Source: Pseudomonas fluorescens (lineage in GTDB: Bacteria > Pseudomonadota > Gammaproteobacteria > Pseudomonadales > Pseudomonadaceae). Taken from it: a stretch of 64,000 nucleotides of DNA. Below are positions 63,872-64,000 of this stretch, piece by piece. The translations under genes were made by a program, and so were the position numbers. Under the pieces are notes generated by a model. The model made no database searches and was not told where the DNA came from. It was given only the letters and a program-made list of their open reading frames with translations. Location: contig NZ_CABVHY010000012.1 in assembly GCF_902497875.1 (NCBI RefSeq), forward strand, positions 124,001 through 188,000. The letters are read 5' to 3'. Numbering within the stretch: the stretch's first letter is position 1; every line of letters starts with the position of its first letter.

Positions 63872-64000
63872 TTACTTAGCAGCTTTTTTACGAGGCGCTG
63901 GTGCTTGTGGTTTCAGCTCTTCTTGGCGACCACCAATTACTTCGCCTTTGAAGATCCAAACCTTTACACCGATCACACCATAAGTGGTGTGAGCTTCGTA
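63872..64000 (-). CDS. rpsC: 30S ribosomal protein S3 (C-terminal part)
   Basis: Last 42 codons plus stop of rpsC; the gene runs out of the window. Reads [20 protein letters not shown] then [10 protein letters not shown]. Twelve bases before rplP, the standard S10-operon order. Confidence 0.97.

Overview
The window looks like chromosomal DNA of a fluorescent-group Pseudomonas. The grounds are the gene order glyA-soxBDAG-purU-fdhA, creBCD with a retropepsin-like gene, MFS-ssb // uvrA, and a catalase next to a heme-less ferritin. Several families of Pseudomonas REP/REPIN repeats and an S10-spc-alpha ribosomal block add to this. No tRNA, rRNA, CRISPR array, insertion sequence or phage module was seen.

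Layout. 1-3.6 kb: a TonB-dependent siderophore receptor (5' end outside the window) followed by a PepSY membrane protein and a small membrane protein. 3.8-4.4 kb: a glutathione S-transferase. 4.6-5.9 kb: an orphan RHS-core gene plus the stub of a second one. 6-10.3 kb: creD, creC, creB and a periplasmic retropepsin-like protein. 10.7-13.3 kb: a DUF2780 protein, then a fasciclin / ECF sigma / anti-sigma set. 13.6-17.9 kb: an accessory patch with a DUF3077-like gene behind a strongly structured leader, a decayed copy of it, two more RHS-core genes, a secreted DUF3757-like protein, a 60-base fragment of fdhA and a shared promoter motif. 18-29.3 kb: one-carbon and sarcosine metabolism. Sarcosine oxidase makes glycine and methylene-THF, GlyA makes serine, and PurU and FdhA deal with formyl-THF and formaldehyde. 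A TraX-like protein and a threonine aldolase follow. 29.5-34.9 kb: an MFS transporter, a DUF72 protein and a phosphatase / cardiolipin synthase / YbhN operon. 35-39.5 kb: a hydrolase with DUF3182, then a GlxA-type regulator divergent from an isochorismatase-like hydrolase and a haloperoxidase-like hydrolase.

39.6-46.7 kb is a second accessory patch. It holds a RES/Xre toxin-antitoxin pair with a clear inverted-repeat operator, a diguanylate cyclase, a group II intron-like fragment, and an overlapping three-gene lipoprotein operon (two LssY_C-like paralogues and a lipase-like lipoprotein) that I cannot assign to a known system. 46.8-54 kb: ssb, an MFS transporter, uvrA, a ferritin and a catalase. 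54.2-64 kb: the alpha operon and most of the spc operon on the minus strand, ending inside rpsC. Two internal sigma70-type promoters appear in its only long gaps.

The strongest unusual signal is the RHS cassette family. Four copies share a 16-base palindrome exactly 68 bases upstream of the start codon, a conserved core of about 175 residues, and unrelated C-terminal tails. One tail carries three PPxY motifs.
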